In this document: one piece after another, positions 30,378 to 42,099 of the stretch
Position numbering within the stretch: the stretch's first letter is position 1
Layout: each line of letters starts with the position of its first letter
Source: Nitrosomonadales bacterium
GTDB taxonomy: Bacteria; Pseudomonadota; Gammaproteobacteria; Burkholderiales; Gallionellaceae
Assembly: GCA_023259055.1 (NCBI GenBank)
Contig: JAHFQZ010000001.1
Location: 310,001 to 374,000, forward strand
Direction of reading: 5' to 3'
DNA: 64,000 nt
Position numbers and translations under genes: made by a program
Notes under the pieces: model-generated
Database searches by the model: none
Told to the model about the DNA's origin: nothing
Seen by the model: only the letters and a program-made list of their open reading frames with translations

Positions 30378-31563
30378 TTTGTATTCTGGTTTTTTGACTG
30401 GCGCACGGCTGAAAACCGCGCTGCTGCCGCTGATTTTTCTCGCCGCCTGCACCTCGCCGGTTCCACCCATTCCGTCTGCAGTGACAGCACCTGTCGCTGT
30501 TGCGCCCTACACACCGTTTGCGGTAAGCAAGTGGGAGATGTTGCCGGATTGGCAAACGATAGACTTGCAACAAACCTGGTCTGCCTTTTGGCAAAGCTGT
30601 AGCGCGCTGAAGAACAAACCGGCCTGGCAGACAATTTGCTCACGCGCCAATGAGCTGTCTCAGCCGGACAACAGCTCGCTACGTACATTTTTTGAGGAAG
30701 GTTTTACTCCCTATCAGGTATTCAATCCTGATGGTTCTTCGCAAGGGTTGATCACCGGTTACTACGAGCCGAAGCTTGCCGGCAGCCGCGTTAAAACAGC
30801 CCGATTTCGCTACCCGCTTTATGCCCCGCCGGATGATTTGCTGACCATCGATTTGGGCGATGTGTATCCACAACTGAAAGATTTGCGTTTGCGCGGACGA
30901 CTACAAGGCAACCGCATCGTGCCTTATTACAACCGCGGCGAAATTGATAGCGGAAAGGCTCCGCTGCAAGGCCGCGAATTATTCTGGGTAGACAACGCGG
31001 TCGATTTGTTCTTCCTTCAAATCCAGGGGTCGGGGCGCATCGAATTGCCAGACGGCAGCCTGGTGAAGGTTGGATATGCCGAACAGAACGGACACCCTTA
31101 TACCTCCATTGGCAAAAAACTGGTCGACATGGGCGCGTTTAAACTCGAAGAATCCTCAATGCAGAACATCAAGCTGTGGGCAGAGAAACACCCCGCCAAA
31201 CTGGCCAGCCTGCTGGAACAAAACCCCAGCTACGTGTTCTTCCGCGAATTGCCCAGTAATCTGCCCGCTCCGCTGGGCGCATTGGGTGTGCCGCTGACCA
31301 ATGAATACAGTCTGGCTGTCGATACGCGCACCATCCCGCTCGGCGCACCGGTGTTCCTTGCCACCACTTTTCCGAACACGACCGAACCGCTGAACCGCCT
31401 GATGCTGGCGCAGGATACCGGCGGCGCGATCAGGGGCGCGGTGCGCGGCGATTTCTTCTGGGGTTTCGGCGAGCATGCTGGCAATCAAGCGGGACGCATG
31501 AAGCAGACCGGCCAGATGTGGGTGTTGTTTCCAAAAGGCGCGGAACCGGCGCTCGGCCCGTAG
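30355..31563 (+). CDS. mltA: Membrane-bound lytic murein transglycosylase A
   Basis: Cleaves peptidoglycan glycan strands to 1,6-anhydro products. An N-terminal lipoprotein signal ends in the lipobox LIFLAACTS, so it is an outer-membrane anchored lipoprotein. MltA motifs are GLITGYYEPKLAGS, DLFFLQIQGSGRI and the 3D-domain LAQDTGGAIRGAVRGDFFWGFG with the catalytic aspartate. No ATG precedes the signal peptide. The GTG at 30355 overlaps apaG, and TTG codons at 30379 and 30394 are real alternatives (the last gives a 19-residue signal). ApaG-mltA are probably cotranscribed. Confidence 0.94.
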   Translation: MCHVFYINLYSGFLTGARLKTALLPLIFLAACTSPVPPIPSAVTAPVAVAPYTPFAVSKWEMLPDWQTIDLQQTWSAFWQSCSALKNKPAWQTICSRANELSQPDNSSLRTFFEEGFTPYQVFNPDGSSQGLITGYYEPKLAGSRVKTARFRYPLYAPPDDLLTIDLGDVYPQLKDLRLRGRLQGNRIVPYYNRGEIDSGKAPLQGRELFWVDNAVDLFFLQIQGSGRIELPDGSLVKVGYAEQNGHPYTSIGKKLVDMGAFKLEESSMQNIKLWAEKHPAKLASLLEQNPSYVFFRELPSNLPAPLGALGVPLTNEYSLAVDTRTIPLGAPVFLATTFPNTTEPLNRLMLAQDTGGAIRGAVRGDFFWGFGEHAGNQAGRMKQTGQMWVLFPKGAEPALGP

Positions 31564-31609
31564 CAGCTTTTATCCGGTCTGAGCCGGTAATTCTGCACAA
31601 TCGGAATTC

Positions 31610-32512
31610 TCAACCAGTAATGAGTACTTGGCTGCACCCGTTGCGCTTGGCGGCCTGTAATTTTGAATTGGCCAGCCCGATAAGCATCTCTTCTGTGGTT
31701 TCACGATTCGGCATGCAATGAACACCACCAACACTGATGGTGACTACTCCATGCGGTGAATCGATGTGCGGGATGTTGAACATGCGCACCTGTTCGCAAA
31801 GCTTTTGGGCGTGTTGACGCAACGCTCCGGCGCCGAATGACAATGACACGACTGCAAACTCCCCGCCTCCGAGTCGCGCTGTGCAATCCGATGTGCGCAC
31901 AAACAATTCAGAGATGCAATTACTCACGCTGCGCAGACACTCGTTTCCCGCCGGTTGCCCATAGCGTTCATTGAATTGCCTGAAGTGGTCCACTTCGATA
32001 ATCAATACCGACATCCCGCTGTGGGCGCGCCGCGCGAAGACTAACGAGTCAGTGAATCGCTGGTCGAAATGATGGCGATTGCTGATCCCGACCAGCGGGT
32101 CAATGCGGGTCATCTGTTGTTCCAGCAAAATCCTGGCCGACACATCTTTCTGGACACCGATAAAATGAGTAGGCGCAAGTTCCGCGTTATGCATCGGAGA
32201 AATGCTGGTTTCATTCCAGAACATCGATCCATCCTTGCGATAGTTGCGTAGCGTGACAACGCAAGCCTCGCTCCTGGCAATCGCAGCATTTATTTCGGCC
32301 TCTTCCGGCTGATCGGTATCGTTCCCCTGCAAGAAGTGACAGCTCCTGCCGATGGCTTCATCGGCGGTATAGCCGGTCAACTTCTCAAACCCCCGGTTTA
32401 CATAGACCAGCGGGAAACCCTGCTTCTGCGCATCGGCGATAATAATGCCATCTTGCGATTCATTGATGGCCCTGGTAAGCAAATCCTGGGAAATGTTTAC
32501 GGTGCGATCCAC
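31610..32512 (-). CDS. LOV/PAS domain protein with degenerate GGDEF domain
   Basis: A 300-residue soluble protein. Residues about 10-128 form a PAS domain of LOV type: GRSCHFLQG with C58 at the position of the flavin-adduct cysteine (consensus GxNCRFLQ), then LRNYRKDGSMFWNETSISPM. Residues about 135-295 form a GGDEF fold, but the signature is GGGEF (215-219) and the first metal aspartate is replaced in IIEVDHF. The inhibitory-site RxxD is kept (RTSD). It is therefore probably a light- or redox-responsive c-di-GMP binder rather than a cyclase. The GTG start at 32512 is adjacent to dsbC upstream. Confidence 0.82.
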   Translation of the reverse strand: MDRTVNISQDLLTRAINESQDGIIIADAQKQGFPLVYVNRGFEKLTGYTADEAIGRSCHFLQGNDTDQPEEAEINAAIARSEACVVTLRNYRKDGSMFWNETSISPMHNAELAPTHFIGVQKDVSARILLEQQMTRIDPLVGISNRHHFDQRFTDSLVFARRAHSGMSVLIIEVDHFRQFNERYGQPAGNECLRSVSNCISELFVRTSDCTARLGGGEFAVVSLSFGAGALRQHAQKLCEQVRMFNIPHIDSPHGVVTISVGGVHCMPNRETTEEMLIGLANSKLQAAKRNGCSQVLITG

Positions 32513-32520
32513 GATGATTT

Positions 32521-33240
32521 CTACTTGTTTGTATCGTTCAGATTTTTTTCAATTTCTTCCGCAGGCAAATATCCGGGGGATTGCGCCCCGTTACCAAAAA
32601 TCAGGTTCGGTGTGCCGTTGACATGGAGCTGCTTACCCAGCGCCAATACCTTTTCGGTTGATGTTTCGCAATTCGCGCTTTCTGGAGCAATGCCGCTCAA
32701 CATCAAGTCGTCCCACGCTTTGACCGGGTCTTTTGCACAACGCACATTGCGCACAATATCTCCCGAGTTCGGGAAAATTGGATACATGAACAAATACAGT
32801 GTGACATCGCTTACCTTGGCCAATTCTTTTTCCAGCCGTTTACAGAAACCGCAGTTTGGATCGGTAAAATACGCCATCCTGCGCTTGCCGTTACCCTTCA
32901 CTTTTTTCACCGCAAGATCGAGCGGCAACTTGTCAAAACTAATCGCAAACAACTTGCGGCGCTGTTCATCACTCAAGTTACGACGGCTTTTTGTCTCGAT
33001 AACACTGCCATCGAACAGAAATTGGCCCTTTTCATCTGTGTACAAAAGCTGGCCGTCGATGACAATTTCATACAACCCGGCGTATGGCGTTTTAACAATG
33101 TGATCGAGTTTACCGATGTTCGGAAAAATGCTTTGCATCGACTTGCGGATTTCGGTTTCTCCTGCGTAGGCTGAAGACAGCAAAGCAAACAAAACCAGAA
33201 CAATCCATTTTGAAAAGGTCAGTGCAGGTATATTTTTCAT
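32521..33240 (-). CDS. dsbC: Thiol:disulfide interchange protein DsbC
   Basis: A 239-residue periplasmic disulfide isomerase. Signal peptide to about residue 26 (SSAYA), N-terminal dimerisation domain, then a thioredoxin fold with active site C130-GF-C133 in YFTDPNCGFCKRLEKEL and a cis-proline region NGTPNLIFGNG. The second structural cysteine pair (VRCAKD and ANCETS) is present. Eight bases separate it from the LOV gene downstream, so the two may share a transcript. Confidence 0.93.
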   Translation of the reverse strand: MKNIPALTFSKWIVLVLFALLSSAYAGETEIRKSMQSIFPNIGKLDHIVKTPYAGLYEIVIDGQLLYTDEKGQFLFDGSVIETKSRRNLSDEQRRKLFAISFDKLPLDLAVKKVKGNGKRRMAYFTDPNCGFCKRLEKELAKVSDVTLYLFMYPIFPNSGDIVRNVRCAKDPVKAWDDLMLSGIAPESANCETSTEKVLALGKQLHVNGTPNLIFGNGAQSPGYLPAEEIEKNLNDTNK

Positions 33241-33499
33241 GAATATTTTCTCTTAGGTAAATTTAAAGGCGCATTTCATCAATATTTTTTCGCTGTGATT
33301 TGATTGGTGGCATTCAACCCCGAATTACGCACCGAACGCAACAGCCGCCAGATGTTATTGAGAGCTGCGGCCAAGCCAACTCATGCCAATTAACCAGCGG
33401 CGTCGATTCATCAATATATTTGTATAGAATCATAACATGCCGCCAGGTTTCATTTATAATTCTCCCCCTCGCTGAAAACCCCATTGGCAAAAAAACAAG

Positions 33500-34507
33500 A
33501 TGCGTATCGGCCCCTACCAACTGAAAAACAATCTTATCGTTGCCCCAATGGCGGGGGTAACTGACCGGCCTTTCCGTATGTTGTGCAAACGCATGGGCGC
33601 AGGCATGGCGGTAAGCGAAATGGTGGCATCCAATTCGCTGTTGTACGGATCGGAAAAAACCAGGCGTCGCGCCAACCATGAAGGCGAAGCCGATCCGATC
33701 TCGGTGCAAATCGTCGGAGCCGATGCCAGAATGTTGGCTCTGGCCGCAAAACACAATGTGGACCGTGGTGCGCAAATCATAGACATCAACATGGGTTGCC
33801 CCGCAAAAAAAATCTGTAACGTAATGGCGGGCTCCGCACTGTTGCAGAATGAACCGCTCGTCGCCCGGTTGCTGGAAGCTGTTGTCGGTGCGGTAAATGT
33901 GCCAGTCACACTCAAAATTCGCACCGGATGGGATAAGCAGAATCGCAACGCGATACGCATCGCCCGAATTGCCGAAACATCCGGTATCCAGGCGCTCGCA
34001 ATTCATGGCCGCACCCGCGCCTGCGCCTACACTGGCGATGCGGAGTACGACACCATCGCGGCGGTGAAGGTCAGCGTGAACATTCCCATCATAGCCAATG
34101 GCGACATTACCACGCCGGAAAAAGCAAAATCCGTGCTGGCTCAAACCGGCGCAGATGCGGTGATGATAGGCCGCGCAGCACAAGGCCGCCCGTGGCTGTT
34201 CCGCGAGATCGAGCATTTCCTGAAAACTGGCGTGCATCTCCCGGCACCGGAAGTCGGCGAAATCCACCGCGTGCTGCTGGCGCATGTGCACGAACTATAC
34301 GATTTCTATGGGGAACACACCGGGTTGCGCGTGGCGCGCAAGCACATCTCCTGGTACACCAAAGGACTGGCCGGTTCGGCACATTTCCGCCATCACATGA
34401 ATCAATTGGATAGTCCTGCCGCGCAGTTGTCGGCAGTGGACGAATTTTTTTCGGAACAATCGCAGCGCGGAACGCGATTGCATTACATTGGAGAATTGAC
34501 TTCATGA
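33500..34507 (+). CDS. dusB: tRNA-dihydrouridine synthase B
   Basis: A 335-residue FMN enzyme reducing uridine in the tRNA D-loop. N-terminus LIVAPMAGVTDRPFRMLCKRMGA, catalytic region IDINMGCPAKKICNVMAGSALL, and IHGRTRACAYTGDAEYDTI with IPIIANGDI. It overlaps fis by four bases. dusB-fis is a conserved operon in which dusB lies first and fis uses its promoter. TTATAAT lies about 45 bases upstream. Confidence 0.96.
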   Translation: MRIGPYQLKNNLIVAPMAGVTDRPFRMLCKRMGAGMAVSEMVASNSLLYGSEKTRRRANHEGEADPISVQIVGADARMLALAAKHNVDRGAQIIDINMGCPAKKICNVMAGSALLQNEPLVARLLEAVVGAVNVPVTLKIRTGWDKQNRNAIRIARIAETSGIQALAIHGRTRACAYTGDAEYDTIAAVKVSVNIPIIANGDITTPEKAKSVLAQTGADAVMIGRAAQGRPWLFREIEHFLKTGVHLPAPEVGEIHRVLLAHVHELYDFYGEHTGLRVARKHISWYTKGLAGSAHFRHHMNQLDSPAAQLSAVDEFFSEQSQRGTRLHYIGELTS

Positions 34508-34755
34508 GCGATTGCTTGATAGACGAAAATGACATGGCGCGCCATGTGCGCAAGTCACTCAAGGAATATTTCAAGGATCTGGACGGCGAAAAACCGTGCT
34601 GCGGCATGTATGACATGGTGATGAATTGCGTTGAGAAACCCCTCATTGAAATAGCGCTGGAACACGTCAACGGCAACCAGACGCGCGCGTCGGAAATGCT
34701 GGGAATCAACCGCAACACCCTGCGCAAAAAAATGCAGCAACACGGCATCACATAG
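34504..34755 (+). CDS. fis: Fis-type nucleoid protein
   Basis: An 83-residue Fis homologue, shorter than the E. coli form at the N-terminus as usual for betaproteobacteria. The C-terminal helix-turn-helix is [20 protein letters not shown]. It bends DNA and regulates transcription and topology. It overlaps the dusB stop; purH starts 50 bases later. Confidence 0.95.
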   Translation: MSDCLIDENDMARHVRKSLKEYFKDLDGEKPCCGMYDMVMNCVEKPLIEIALEHVNGNQTRASEMLGINRNTLRKKMQQHGIT

Positions 34756-34805
34756 ATCTGGTCTGCGTCAACTTATCACAAATCCATTTTCGAACTGAAA
34801 ACTTC

Positions 34806-36371
34806 ATGGCAATAATCAAACAGGCACTTATCAGCGTATCGGACAAATCCGGCGTTCTCGAATTCGCACAAGGATTAAATCAGCTTGGCGTAAAAATCCT
34901 TTCCACCGGTGGTACTGCCAAGCTGTTTGCCGACAACGGCATCCCTGTCACCGAAGTGGCGGATTACACCGGCTTTCCGGAGATGCTGGACGGACGCGTG
35001 AAGACGTTGCAGCCCAAGGTACACGCAGGCATCCTGGCACGGCGCGACCTGCCGGAGCATGTTGCAACCTTGAAAAAACACGGCATCCCGACCATCGACC
35101 TGGTGGTGGTGAACCTGTACCCGTTTGCGGCAACCATCGCCAAACCGGGTTGCACACTCGAAGATGCCATCGAGAACATCGACATCGGCGGCCCGACGAT
35201 GGTACGCGCGGCGGCGAAAAACCACGGACATGTCGCTATCGTCACCGATCCGGAGGACTACGCAGATGTGCTAGCCGAGATGCAGACAAACAATGGAGCA
35301 TTAAGTGACGCAACGCGTTTCGACCTGGCGAAGAAGGCTTTTTCCCACACCGCCGCCTACGACAGCGCGATCAGCAATTACCTCACCACCATCGACGCGG
35401 ACGGCACGCGCAGCGCGTTTCCGGCGCAGATCAATTTCAATTTCGCCAAAGTACAGGAAATGCGCTACGGCGAAAACCCGCACCAAAGTGCGGCTTTCTA
35501 CCGCGACCTCAGTCCATTGCCAGGCGGCATTGCCGGCTACACTCAATTGCAGGGCAAAGAACTATCCTACAACAACATCGGTGATGCCGATTCCGCGTGG
35601 GAATTGGTCAAGACCTTCGATCAACCCGCCTGCGTCATTGTCAAGCACGCTAATCCCTGCGGCGTGGCTATCGCCGATAATGCGCTGAATGCCTACAAGC
35701 TGGCCTACGCGACCGATACCACCTCCGCGTTCGGCGGCATCATCGCCTTCAACCGCGAACTGGATGCCGAAAGTGCGACGCAGATCACCGCTAACCAGTT
35801 CGTCGAGCTCATCATCGCCCCGAGCGCCTCCGAGGCCGCGCTCAAGGTGACCGCTGCGAAGCAGAACGTGCGCGTGCTCACCGTGCCGCTGTCCAACGCG
35901 CACAACCAGTATGACTTCAAGCGCGTCAGCGGCGGCCTGCTGGTGCAATCGCCGGATACGCTCAACGTGCAGGCATCACAGCTCAAGGTGGTGACCAAGG
36001 CACAGCCCACCAGGGAACAACTACAAGACCTGCTGTTCGCCTGGCGCGTGGCGAAGTATGTAAAGTCCAACGCCATCGTGTTCTGCAAGAACGGCCAGAC
36101 GCTGGGCGTGGGCGCCGGACAGATGAGCCGCGTGGACAGCACGCGCATCGCCAGCATCAAGGCGCAGAACGCAGGCTTGAGCCTGACCGGTTCCGTCGTT
36201 TCTTCCGATGCGTTCTTCCCATTCCGCGACGGTATCGATGTGCTGGCGCAAGCGGGTGCAAAAGCGGTAATCCAGCCGGGCGGATCGATGCGCGATGAGG
36301 AAGTGATCGCGGCGGCGGACGAACATGGGTTGGCGATGGTGTTTACCGGATTCAGGCACTTCAGGCATTAA
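34806..36371 (+). CDS. purH: Bifunctional AICAR formyltransferase/IMP cyclohydrolase
   Basis: A 521-residue enzyme of the last two purine steps. The N-terminal MGS-like cyclohydrolase domain spans residues 1-200 ([27 protein letters not shown]), and the C-terminal transformylase carries [13 protein letters not shown] and [12 protein letters not shown]. It ends [14 protein letters not shown]. It follows dusB-fis, a conserved context, and precedes purD. Confidence 0.97.
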   Translation: MAIIKQALISVSDKSGVLEFAQGLNQLGVKILSTGGTAKLFADNGIPVTEVADYTGFPEMLDGRVKTLQPKVHAGILARRDLPEHVATLKKHGIPTIDLVVVNLYPFAATIAKPGCTLEDAIENIDIGGPTMVRAAAKNHGHVAIVTDPEDYADVLAEMQTNNGALSDATRFDLAKKAFSHTAAYDSAISNYLTTIDADGTRSAFPAQINFNFAKVQEMRYGENPHQSAAFYRDLSPLPGGIAGYTQLQGKELSYNNIGDADSAWELVKTFDQPACVIVKHANPCGVAIADNALNAYKLAYATDTTSAFGGIIAFNRELDAESATQITANQFVELIIAPSASEAALKVTAAKQNVRVLTVPLSNAHNQYDFKRVSGGLLVQSPDTLNVQASQLKVVTKAQPTREQLQDLLFAWRVAKYVKSNAIVFCKNGQTLGVGAGQMSRVDSTRIASIKAQNAGLSLTGSVVSSDAFFPFRDGIDVLAQAGAKAVIQPGGSMRDEEVIAAADEHGLAMVFTGFRHFRH

Positions 36372-36375
36372 ATTC

Positions 36376-36444
36376 GGGGAAGGGAGAAGGGAGAAGGAGG
36401 AAGGGTAGAGAGCGCTGCTCTCGGTTTTTACCATTCTCCCTTCC
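36376..36444. repeat. Purine-rich inverted repeat with inner terminator-like hairpin between purH and purD
   Basis: GGAAGGGAGAA (36378-36388) pairs with TTCTCCCTTCC (36434-36444). Inside, GAGAGC-GCT-GCTCTC (36408-36422) is followed by GGTTTTTA, a plausible intrinsic terminator or attenuator lowering purD relative to purH. A similar G/A tract lies in the aceE coding strand. Confidence 0.6.
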
Positions 36445-36482
36445 CTCTTCCTGCTTCTCTCTTTAAACAAGAGAGCATCAAC

Positions 36483-37787
<1,305 letters not shown>

Positions 37788-38345
37788 TTGTTCCGTCATA
37801 GCGCATCGTATCGCCGCATCGCCGCACACCTCAGGCGCGGTGGCCTGATCGCCTATCCCACCGAATCCTGCTATGGACTGGGCTGCAACCCTGACAACCG
37901 CGCTGCAGTACTCAGCCTGCTTAAACTCAAGCAGCGCCCGCAGCGCAAGGGGCTGATAGTCATTGCATCAAGCTATCGGCAAGTAGCTCGTTATCTGCTT
38001 CCGCTTGCGCCATCCAGGCAACAGCAGCTAATCGAGGCTGGCGCTCAGGCGATTACTTACCTCATGCCAGCCCATCATTCCACGCCGCGCTGGCTGCGCG
38101 GTTCGCATGACACACTGGCAGTGCGCATTACCGCGCATCGGCTTGCCGCTCAGCTCTGCCGGGGCGTGAACAGCGCGCTGGTTTCCACCAGCGCCAATCT
38201 CAGCGGCCAGCGTCCCGCCAAAACGTACGCGCAATGCCAGCATATGTTCGGGCGCAAGGTATGGGTGTTGCCGGGACGCGTGGGCAAACGCAAGAAGCCT
38301 TCCACGATCCGCGCATGGGCGGACGGCCAAATCATCCGCAGTTAG
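37788..38345 (+). CDS. tsaC: Threonylcarbamoyl-AMP synthase (YrdC/TsaC type)
   Basis: A 185-residue YrdC-fold protein that makes threonylcarbamoyl-AMP for tRNA t6A37. Motifs: [36 protein letters not shown] and [18 protein letters not shown]. It is the short TsaC form without a Sua5 extension. The start is TTG at 37788 immediately after purD; no ATG precedes the conserved core, so the start is uncertain. hemF follows 14 bases later. Confidence 0.92.
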   Translation: MFRHSASYRRIAAHLRRGGLIAYPTESCYGLGCNPDNRAAVLSLLKLKQRPQRKGLIVIASSYRQVARYLLPLAPSRQQQLIEAGAQAITYLMPAHHSTPRWLRGSHDTLAVRITAHRLAAQLCRGVNSALVSTSANLSGQRPAKTYAQCQHMFGRKVWVLPGRVGKRKKPSTIRAWADGQIIRS

Positions 38346-38359
38346 CCGATTGGAAAATC

Positions 38360-39268
38360 ATGGACGATTTTAATTCCGCATCTGTCAGAAAATATCTGAT
38401 CGAATTGCAGGACCTCATCGTCGCACGCCTCGAGCAGGTAGACGGCAGGAAATTCCGCCGCGACAACTGGAACAAGGGCGATGGCTGCGGCGGTGGCATA
38501 TGCTGCATCATCGAAGAAGGCAACGTGCTGGAACGCGGCGGGGTTGCGTTCTCGCATGTGACGGGCGACAAGATGCCGCCTTCCGCGACCGCGCATCGCC
38601 CGGAACTTGCAGGCCGCCGCTGGGAAGCGCTGGGTGTATCGCTGGTGCTGCACCCGCGCAACCCCTATGCCCCCACAGCCCATGCCAACGTGCGCATGTT
38701 CGTCGCGATGAAGGACGGGGAAGAGCCTGTGTTCTGGTTCGGCGGCAGCATGGATCTGACGCCCTATTATGGCTATGCGGAAGACGCGGTGCATTTTCAC
38801 CAGGCCTGCAAGGACTCGCTCGCGACGTTTGGCGACGACCTTTACCCGAAATATAAAAAGTGGTGTGACAATTATTTTTATCTCAAACACCGCCAGGAAC
38901 AGCGCGGTATCGGCGGCATCTTTTTCGACGATCTTTCCGAGCCGGATTTCGCAACCGCGTTTGCCATCCAGCAAAGCGTAGGCGATCACTTCCTGTCCGC
39001 CTACGTGCCAATCCTGGAACGCCGCAAGGATACCCCATACGGCGAGCGAGAACGCGATTTCCAGCTCTACCGGCGCGGCCGCTACGTGGAATTCAATCTG
39101 GTGATCGACCGGGGCACCATTTTCGGTTTGCAGACCAACGGGCGCACCGAATCCATTCTGCTCTCCATGCCGCCGCTGGTAAAATGGCGTTACGACTGGC
39201 ATCCCGAAAAAGGCACACCAGAGGCGAGACTTTATGAAGAGTTCCTGGTTCCCAGAGACTGGGTATAG
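38360..39268 (+). CDS. hemF: Oxygen-dependent coproporphyrinogen III oxidase
   Basis: A 302-residue haem synthesis enzyme using O2. Motifs: [70 protein letters not shown], and the end [22 protein letters not shown]. Start [13 protein letters not shown] at 38360; the frame open to 38234 lies inside tsaC. Its presence implies aerobic or microaerobic life. Confidence 0.97.
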   Translation: MDDFNSASVRKYLIELQDLIVARLEQVDGRKFRRDNWNKGDGCGGGICCIIEEGNVLERGGVAFSHVTGDKMPPSATAHRPELAGRRWEALGVSLVLHPRNPYAPTAHANVRMFVAMKDGEEPVFWFGGSMDLTPYYGYAEDAVHFHQACKDSLATFGDDLYPKYKKWCDNYFYLKHRQEQRGIGGIFFDDLSEPDFATAFAIQQSVGDHFLSAYVPILERRKDTPYGERERDFQLYRRGRYVEFNLVIDRGTIFGLQTNGRTESILLSMPPLVKWRYDWHPEKGTPEARLYEEFLVPRDWV

Positions 39269-39333
39269 CAGGAACGCTAACTATTGCCAGTAGGCGCGGC
39301 TATAATTCCCGCTGGTCATCGCTGTCATCCCAT

Positions 39334-41148
39334 ATGTGCCCCTCCCAAATTTCACTGCCAAAAAAAGCTTCACCGTCAAATAAAGAGAACCGTGCCGATT
39401 GGCAGACCATCCGTTCCCTGCTGCCTTTTCTTCTGGAATTCAAGTGGCGCGTGTTTATTGCACTGAGCTTGCTGGTGTTTTCCAAGCTTGCCAACGTGTC
39501 CGTCCCGCTGGTGCTCAAGGAAATTATCGATGCGATGGACAAGTCCCATGCGGTATTGGCGGTGCCGGTATTCCTGGTTGTCGGCTATGGCTTGCTGCGT
39601 TTATCCAGTACGCTGTTCGGCGAATTGCGCGATGCGGTTTTCGCCAAGGTGACGCAGCGCGCGATCCGGCGCGTGGCGTTACAGGTGTTCGAGCATCTGC
39701 ATAGCTTGAGCCTGCGCTTCCATCTCGAACGGCAAACCGGCGGGGTATCGCGCGACATCGAGCGCGGCACGCGCGGCATCGGCTTTCTGCTGAATTTCAT
39801 GCTGTTCAACATCCTCCCTACCCTGCTGGAAATCTTCCTGGTGGCCGCAATTCTTTTCAGCAAATACAACGTGTGGTTCGCGGTGATTACATTTGTCACG
39901 CTGCTGGTTTACATCGCGTTTACCTTGTTCGTCACCGAGTGGCGCATGGTGGTGCGCCGCTCGATGAACGATCTCGACTCCAAGGCGAACAGCCGTGCAA
40001 TCGACAGCCTGCTGAATTATGAAACAGTGAAATATTTCGGCAACGAACAATACGAAGCGCGGCGCTATGACGAGAATATGCAGCACTGGGAGATTGCGGC
40101 GGTGCGCAACACCACCTCGCTGGCATACCTGAATGCCGGGCAGAGTTTCATCGTCGCCATCGGGATCACCGCGTTGATGCTGCTGGCCGCCGATGAGGTA
40201 GTAAAGGGAACGATGACGCTTGGTGACCTGGTGCTGGTTAACGTGTTCATGATTCAGCTGTATATGCCGCTGCATTTTCTCGGCTTCGTGTATCGCGAAA
40301 TTCGCCACGCCCTGGCGGATATGGAGAAAATGTTCAGCCTGCTGCACGAGCATCGAGAAATCGCTGACGCACCAAACGCGCAGATTTTGTCGGTGGGTAA
40401 GGCCGAGGTGCGGTTCGAACAGGTCAGCTTTAGTTATGCGCCTGATCGTCAGATCCTGTTTGATGTGAACTTTGTAATTCCAGAAGGGCATACCGTAGCG
40501 GTGGTCGGATCAAGCGGCGCAGGAAAGTCAACGCTGTCGCGGCTGCTGTTTCGTTTCTATGATGTGCAGCATGGACGCATTCTCATCAACGGCCAGGATA
40601 TCCGTTCGGTAACGCAAAGCAGCCTGCGTGCGGCGATTGGCATTGTTCCGCAAGACACCGTATTGTTCAATGATACGATTTATTACAACATTGCCTATGG
40701 ACGCCCCGCTGCAACGCGTGAAGATATCATCGCCGCAGCACAGGCCGCGCACATCCATAAATTCATCGAGTCATTGCCGCTGGGCTATGAAAGCATGGTA
40801 GGCGAGCGTGGCCTGAAGTTGTCGGGCGGCGAGAAGCAGCGTGTCGCAATCGCACGCGCCATTCTGAAAAACCCGGCGATATTGATTTTCGATGAAGCGA
40901 CTTCCGCGCTCGATTCGAAATCTGAAAAAGCCATTCAAGCCGAGTTGCGCACTATCGCGCAAGACCGCACTACTTTGGTCATCGCGCACCGCTTATCCAC
41001 AGTCGTGGATGCCGACCAGATACTGGTAATGGATAAGGGATGCATCGTTGAGCGCGGTTCGCATCGTGAATTGCTGATACTGAACAAACTTTACGCGCAA
41101 ATGTGGAACCTTCAGAAACAGGAAGAGCAATCGCACCCTGTTAGTTGA
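39334..41148 (+). CDS. ATM1/HMT1-type ABC exporter, fused permease and ATPase
   Basis: A 604-residue half-transporter that works as a homodimer in the inner membrane. The six-helix permease spans about residues 35-325. The ATPase has Walker A VVGSSGAGKSTLSRLL, signature LSGGEKQRVAIARAIL, Walker B ILIFDEATSALD and the switch IAHRLSTV. The permease sequence ETVKYFGNEQYEARRYD is characteristic of the Atm1/HMT1 group, whose bacterial members export glutathione-linked metals or persulfides. Substrate is inferred from the subfamily. It stands alone after hemF. Confidence 0.92.
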   Translation: MCPSQISLPKKASPSNKENRADWQTIRSLLPFLLEFKWRVFIALSLLVFSKLANVSVPLVLKEIIDAMDKSHAVLAVPVFLVVGYGLLRLSSTLFGELRDAVFAKVTQRAIRRVALQVFEHLHSLSLRFHLERQTGGVSRDIERGTRGIGFLLNFMLFNILPTLLEIFLVAAILFSKYNVWFAVITFVTLLVYIAFTLFVTEWRMVVRRSMNDLDSKANSRAIDSLLNYETVKYFGNEQYEARRYDENMQHWEIAAVRNTTSLAYLNAGQSFIVAIGITALMLLAADEVVKGTMTLGDLVLVNVFMIQLYMPLHFLGFVYREIRHALADMEKMFSLLHEHREIADAPNAQILSVGKAEVRFEQVSFSYAPDRQILFDVNFVIPEGHTVAVVGSSGAGKSTLSRLLFRFYDVQHGRILINGQDIRSVTQSSLRAAIGIVPQDTVLFNDTIYYNIAYGRPAATREDIIAAAQAAHIHKFIESLPLGYESMVGERGLKLSGGEKQRVAIARAILKNPAILIFDEATSALDSKSEKAIQAELRTIAQDRTTLVIAHRLSTVVDADQILVMDKGCIVERGSHRELLILNKLYAQMWNLQKQEEQSHPVS

Positions 41149-41208
41149 TTTATATTGAATATGAGTTATGCTTCGCAGCGTTAAATCGCGAAGATGAAAG
41201 GCTGGGTA

Positions 41209-42099
41209 ATGGACAAGAGGCTTGGGTTGTTTATGTTGTTCGGTTGCGCGCTGGCAACACACGTTGCACATGCTGAAGTCGATCAAGGCCATTTCAAACC
41301 GGGCAACGTGTTGCGTGTAAATGCGCCAGGCAAGGTTCCGTTACCGCAAGTGCGCTCTCATATTGCGCTGATTGTTGATGAGCAAACCCAGCAACCGTTG
41401 CTCAACAAAAATGGGGGATTGGTCGCGCCGATAGCCTCCATCACCAAGCTGATGACCGCGATGGTGGTGCTTGATGCACAACTGCCCTTGGACGAAGCCG
41501 TAAGCGTGGCGGAGGACGATTCGGGCACGCGCAAAAGATCGCGCTCGAGACTAAGCATCGGCATGACGTTCACTCGCAGTGAGCTGCTCAAGATGGCGTT
41601 AATGGCCTCGGAGAACCGCGCAGCACTGGCTCTGGCGAAAAGTTATCCGGGCGGCACGGCGGCGGCCGTGGCAGCCATGAACGCCAAAGCGCGCGAATTG
41701 GGTATGCAGAACACCAGATTTTACGACCCCACCGGATTAAGCAGGGACAACGTTTCTACCGCACTTGATTTGGTCAAGATGGTTGCAGCTGCACGAAACT
41801 ACGCTTTAATCCAGCAATACAGCACTACTGCAGTACTTTCCGTAGATAACCTGGGTGGGCGTGCAATGCGCTTCAGCAACACCAATCCCTTAGTCAGGAG
41901 TGCCTCGTGGGATATTGGCGTGAGCAAGACCGGCTTCATCAGTGAGGCGGGACTATGTCTGGTGATGGAGGCAAAAATAAATCAGCGCCCCGTGATCATC
42001 GTGCTGCTGAATTCCTGGGGCAAGCGCACCCGTATTGGCGATGCCAACCGCATCAGGAAATGGATGGAAAGCTCTTACAAGCGCGAACACCGCACATAA
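41209..42099 (+). CDS. pbpG: D-alanyl-D-alanine endopeptidase, PBP7 type
   Basis: A 296-residue periplasmic penicillin-binding protein of the S11 class that cuts peptidoglycan cross-links. Signal peptide MDKRLGLFMLFGCALATHVAHA; active-site motifs SITK (in PIASITKLMTAMVVLD), SEN (LMASENRAALALAK) and KTG (VSKTGFISEAG). I chose the ATG at 41209 with AAGG upstream; the ATG at 41194 is in frame. Short monodomain length separates it from DacA-type enzymes with a C-terminal anchor. Confidence 0.93.
   Translation: MDKRLGLFMLFGCALATHVAHAEVDQGHFKPGNVLRVNAPGKVPLPQVRSHIALIVDEQTQQPLLNKNGGLVAPIASITKLMTAMVVLDAQLPLDEAVSVAEDDSGTRKRSRSRLSIGMTFTRSELLKMALMASENRAALALAKSYPGGTAAAVAAMNAKARELGMQNTRFYDPTGLSRDNVSTALDLVKMVAAARNYALIQQYSTTAVLSVDNLGGRAMRFSNTNPLVRSASWDIGVSKTGFISEAGLCLVMEAKINQRPVIIVLLNSWGKRTRIGDANRIRKWMESSYKREHRT

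Noticed and set aside
39679..40491. Minus-strand frame of 270 codons opposite the ABC exporter
   Set aside because: Antisense shadow of a gene with complete ABC motifs.
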